NCBI GenBank assembly: GCA_031551875.1
Contig: JAVBNA010000025.1
Coordinates: forward strand, 1-25,063
Source: JAVBNA01 sp031551875
GTDB lineage: Bacteria > Bacillota > Clostridia > Oscillospirales > Acutalibacteraceae
Direction of reading: 5' to 3'
DNA length: 25,063 nt
This document shows, in pieces, positions 22,742 through 25,063 of this stretch. The notes beneath the pieces are model-generated. The model searched no databases. It had not been told where the DNA came from and saw only the letters and a list, made by a program, of their open reading frames with translations. The position numbers and the translations under genes are program-made. Positions within the stretch are counted from its first letter, which is position 1, and every line of letters starts with the position of its first letter.

Positions 22742-23671
22742 ATGCTTTCTGATGTGTTTTACTGGGTACTGAATGTCAGTATCCTCGGCAGCCTGACCGG
22801 AACGGTCGTGCTTCTTTTGCGCGCCTGGAAGCCTCTCCCCCGCTTTGCAGTTTATCTCCTGTGGGCGCTGCCGTTTTTTCGGTTCTGGGTTCCGTTCGGC
22901 TTTGCCAATGAGTACAGCCTGCTGACGCTGCTCTCAAGGGTTTCCGCCAAGACCGTGGTGGTCTGGGAAGAGCGTATGGTGTTCCCTGCATTCCCGGAGA
23001 CCACAGCCTCAAACTTCATGGGGGCGGCAACCAGCTATTTTCCGGTCAAGTATAAAACCGATCTTCTGGAGGGTGTTTTCCATGTTGCGTCTCTCGTGTG
23101 GGTCATCATCGCGGCCGGCGCTGTGCTTACAGCGATTGCACTGTACGCCCTGACAAAGTCAGAGCTGAGATCGGCCGAGCACATCGGGGGAAACCTTTAT
23201 AAGTCCGACCGCATTGCCTCCCCCGCGGTTTATGGCGTGTTTCGTCCGAAAATCATCCTTCCGACCGGGCTCACGGAGGGGGATGTCCAATACATTGTGA
23301 TGCATGAACAGGTGCACATCAGGCGGCGTGACAACCTCTGGCGTATGGCCGCCGTGCTCACCGCCTGCATGCACTGGTTCAACCCGCTTGCCTGGATGCT
23401 TCTAAAATATTTCTTCGCCGACATGGAGTTTGCCTGTGACGCGCGTGTGATCAAGCGGCTTGATGAAGCGCGGAAAACCGAATACGCTTCGGCCGTCCTG
23501 TCCGCCGCGCAGGGAAAGGCATTTTTCGCGTCTGCCTTTGGCGGCGCAAAAACGCGGGTGCGCATTGAAAACATCCTGTCCTATAAAAAGCTGACCCTGT
23601 TTTCGGCGCTGTTTTTTACGGCGCTGATCGCCGTTGTCACTATCATTTTGCTGACCAACGCCGTCGGTTAG
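22742..23671 (+). CDS. Short BlaR1/M56-family membrane metalloprotease without sensor domain
   Basis: A 309-residue membrane protease. The zinc motif H188-E-Q-V-H192 is intact, with RRRDN after it and the M56 blocks HWFNPLAWML and DMEFACDARVIKRL. There are four probable membrane segments (about 5-25, 35-55, 105-127 and 283-305), the BlaR1 membrane-domain layout. BlaR1 and MecR1 are near 585-600 residues because of an extracellular penicillin-binding domain; here the chain ends right after the last membrane helix (ALIAVVTIILLTNAVG), so that sensor is absent. It may sense something through its loops or through the lipoprotein encoded 14 bases downstream. ATG 22742 is chosen, with AGGAGGTG at 22731-22738; GTG 22736 lies within that site. 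Confidence 0.92.
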   Translation: MLSDVFYWVLNVSILGSLTGTVVLLLRAWKPLPRFAVYLLWALPFFRFWVPFGFANEYSLLTLLSRVSAKTVVVWEERMVFPAFPETTASNFMGAATSYFPVKYKTDLLEGVFHVASLVWVIIAAGAVLTAIALYALTKSELRSAEHIGGNLYKSDRIASPAVYGVFRPKIILPTGLTEGDVQYIVMHEQVHIRRRDNLWRMAAVLTACMHWFNPLAWMLLKYFFADMEFACDARVIKRLDEARKTEYASAVLSAAQGKAFFASAFGGAKTRVRIENILSYKKLTLFSALFFTALIAVVTIILLTNAVG

Positions 23672-23685
23672 AGAGGGAAAATTTT

Positions 23686-24897
23686 ATGAAAAAGACTTGG
23701 ATATATATGCTTTGTCTGTCTCTGATTTTCTGCTGTGCGGGATGTACAGGGCGAGGTTCCGCCGCAGACACAGGCTCTCAGCTTCACTCTGTCTCCCTTA
23801 CGGGCGGCATACCGGCCAGCTATTCCGGCGCGGTTCTCGAAAAGGAGCTTCTGCTCAACGCGGCCGCCGTTTCCGACGGGTATCTCCTGCCGAAGGGCGG
23901 CGTGGAAAAATACAGTCTGAACGGCGAATTGCTCTGGACGCAGAAATACCCTTTTATCCCGGAGGACGATCTATATTATTACATACACATTTTTCCTTCA
24001 GACGATGACTCTTTTTTGATTTCCTTTGTCGTCCCCACCTACCAAAAGCCGGATGGAACGATGTGTACCACGGCTCCGGTTCTGGCCAAGTGCGACCGGA
24101 ACGGCCGGCTGCTGTGGCAAAAATCGTATGCGGGTTTCGGCGATATGACGCTCGATAAAGCGTTTCTCCTGCCGGATGGAAATGCGGTCACCATCGGATA
24201 TACAAGCGACGCCGCCGGAACGGATGATATTTATCTCTCGCTTCTCGACAAAAATGGAAGCCTGATCGGCGAAAAGCGGTATGGCGGTTCAGATTTTGAC
24301 TCTCCGAACGATGCAGACTATGTGGACGGGGTTGGGCTTGTCGCACTGGTCACCACACAGTCGCGCGACGGGACCTTCTCCGCCTCAACCGACGGCTATG
24401 GCGTGGATGTGCTGCTGCTTTTGGATGAGCATCTGAATATCAAGTGGCAGCGGCCGCTCAGCTCGCTGCTTGCGCCCGGATCGCTGCTGGCCACCGACGA
24501 GGTCATCTATCTGCTGGATCTTCAGAACAATTATTATAAAGTGGACTTTCTGGGCGAGGTTGTGGATCAGGTAAAGCTCTTTGAAAAAGAAGCGGAGGCA
24601 CACTTTGTCGGTAACTCTAAATACGGGGTGCTGCTTCAGTGTGAAAATGAGCTTGTGTTCTACCATGACAGGAACGCGGGGATGAAGCTCGACTTTAACG
24701 CCGGGCGCGCCGAGCGCGTGATTGACGCAGAGGACGGCTTTATCATTGTTTCGGTGAACACGACCGGGTCGCTCCCCACGCCGCCCTACATCAGCGCCCT
24801 GTGGTACAGCACCGAGCTTGTATACAGCGGCTATGACCGCAGTGGCAAGCTGCTTTGGCGCAACGCCTGTGACAATACCCCGGCGCATATTTCATAA
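23686..24897 (+). CDS. Predicted beta-propeller-like lipoprotein
   Basis: A 403-residue exported protein of no recognised specific family. The signal peptide (MKKTWIYMLCLSLIFCCAGC) ends in a lipobox-like CAGC with Cys20 as the lipidated residue. The mature part shows repeated strand-rich units of the form 'YSLNGELLWTQKYPF', 'CDRNGRLLWQKSYAG', 'LDKNGSLIGEKRYGG', 'LDEHLNIKWQRPLSS' and 'YDRSGKLLWRNAC'. These recur about every 50-75 residues and resemble PQQ/outer-membrane-assembly-like propeller blades (x-D-x-x-G-x-L-x-W). It should sit on the outer face of the membrane. It starts 14 bases after the M56 gene with GAGAGGGA at 23671-23678, so it belongs to the BlaI-controlled operon. It may be the sensor or the effector of that system; this is inference. 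Confidence 0.8.
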   Translation: MKKTWIYMLCLSLIFCCAGCTGRGSAADTGSQLHSVSLTGGIPASYSGAVLEKELLLNAAAVSDGYLLPKGGVEKYSLNGELLWTQKYPFIPEDDLYYYIHIFPSDDDSFLISFVVPTYQKPDGTMCTTAPVLAKCDRNGRLLWQKSYAGFGDMTLDKAFLLPDGNAVTIGYTSDAAGTDDIYLSLLDKNGSLIGEKRYGGSDFDSPNDADYVDGVGLVALVTTQSRDGTFSASTDGYGVDVLLLLDEHLNIKWQRPLSSLLAPGSLLATDEVIYLLDLQNNYYKVDFLGEVVDQVKLFEKEAEAHFVGNSKYGVLLQCENELVFYHDRNAGMKLDFNAGRAERVIDAEDGFIIVSVNTTGSLPTPPYISALWYSTELVYSGYDRSGKLLWRNACDNTPAHIS

Positions 24898-25063
24898 GCA
24901 AGCCCCCGGTATCCTTATGAACCGCACCTTATTTGTTAGACGGTATGGTATTCCTTGTTGGAAAGCGCCGTGGTCCCGGTACAATGCAGCCGCCGGATCA
25001 TATAATATTGAATTTGAACTTTAAACTAAAACAAGAACAACGCCATCAAGAGAGTGACCGCGC
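24898..25063. other. 3' end of the window, no complete gene; possible weak promoter
   Basis: The 166 bases after the lipoprotein gene contain no convincing gene or terminator. TTGGAA at 24958-24963 and TACAAT at 24980-24985 (16-base spacing), and a separate TATAAT at 25001-25006, could form a promoter for a gene beyond the edge. An open frame to 25024 overlaps the lipoprotein gene and looks spurious. Confidence 0.35.

Noticed and set aside
1..25063. Mobile element, phage, CRISPR or defence system
   Set aside because: No transposase, integrase, phage structural gene, repeat-spacer array or known defence gene was seen; all genes fit a stable chromosomal background.

Overview
The window looks like a chromosomal segment of a fairly GC-rich, low-motility-signature Clostridia, most likely an Oscillospiraceae/Ruminococcaceae-type gut anaerobe. 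This is inferred from strong AGGAGG-type ribosome binding sites, TTG and GTG starts, sigma-A type promoters, a LytR-CpsA-Psr protein, a CdaR-FtsE-FtsX-PcsB-CtpA string, a BlaI/M56 pair and a NusG-II/COG4769 pair. No rRNA, tRNA, CRISPR, phage or insertion sequence was seen. The species cannot be named from the sequence alone.

Layout. 1-373 is an AT-rich leader with a hairpin and a good promoter. 374-1598 carries a hemolysin III/PAQR membrane protein and a small DUF2752 membrane protein, closed by a terminator. 1609-4150 is a metal-efflux operon: promoter, long inverted-repeat operator, ArsR/SmtB sensor with a complete alpha-5 zinc site, and a Zn/Cd/Pb P1B-ATPase. On the minus strand (9664 to 4131) lie an LCP cell-wall ligase with its own promoter and terminator, then valS and folC from a second promoter. 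9798-10064 is a tiny lipoprotein. 10090-12061 is a divergent pair of units: apbE (minus), and a NusG-domain-II protein plus a COG4769 'Gx' membrane protein (plus), resembling part of flavin-dependent extracellular electron transfer loci. 12131-13617 is a FAD-dependent COG2509 protein behind a perfect consensus promoter.

13715-19386 is a cell-division/peptidoglycan-remodelling unit: a CdaR/PucR-type regulator, FtsE, FtsX, a PcsB-like coiled-coil M23 hydrolase and an S41 C-terminal processing protease, ended by a terminator. The logical flow is ATP hydrolysis by FtsE, a conformational signal through FtsX, activation of the coiled-coil hydrolase outside, with the protease as a plausible turnover factor. 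The regulator's promoter is bracketed by an unusual inverted repeat and a palindrome.

19366-24897 is a sensory region: an orphan 7TM hybrid histidine kinase whose promoter is nested in the preceding terminator, a flavodoxin-family gene broken by an apparent internal deletion, and a BlaI repressor / short M56 metalloprotease / propeller-like lipoprotein operon controlled by two palindromic operators. The M56 protein lacks a penicillin-binding sensor domain, so its signal is unknown. The last 166 bases hold no complete gene. The strongest leads for something undescribed are the BlaI-M56-lipoprotein module, the regulator-headed FtsEX unit with its bracketed promoter, and the reduced ApbE/NusG-II/Gx flavin module.
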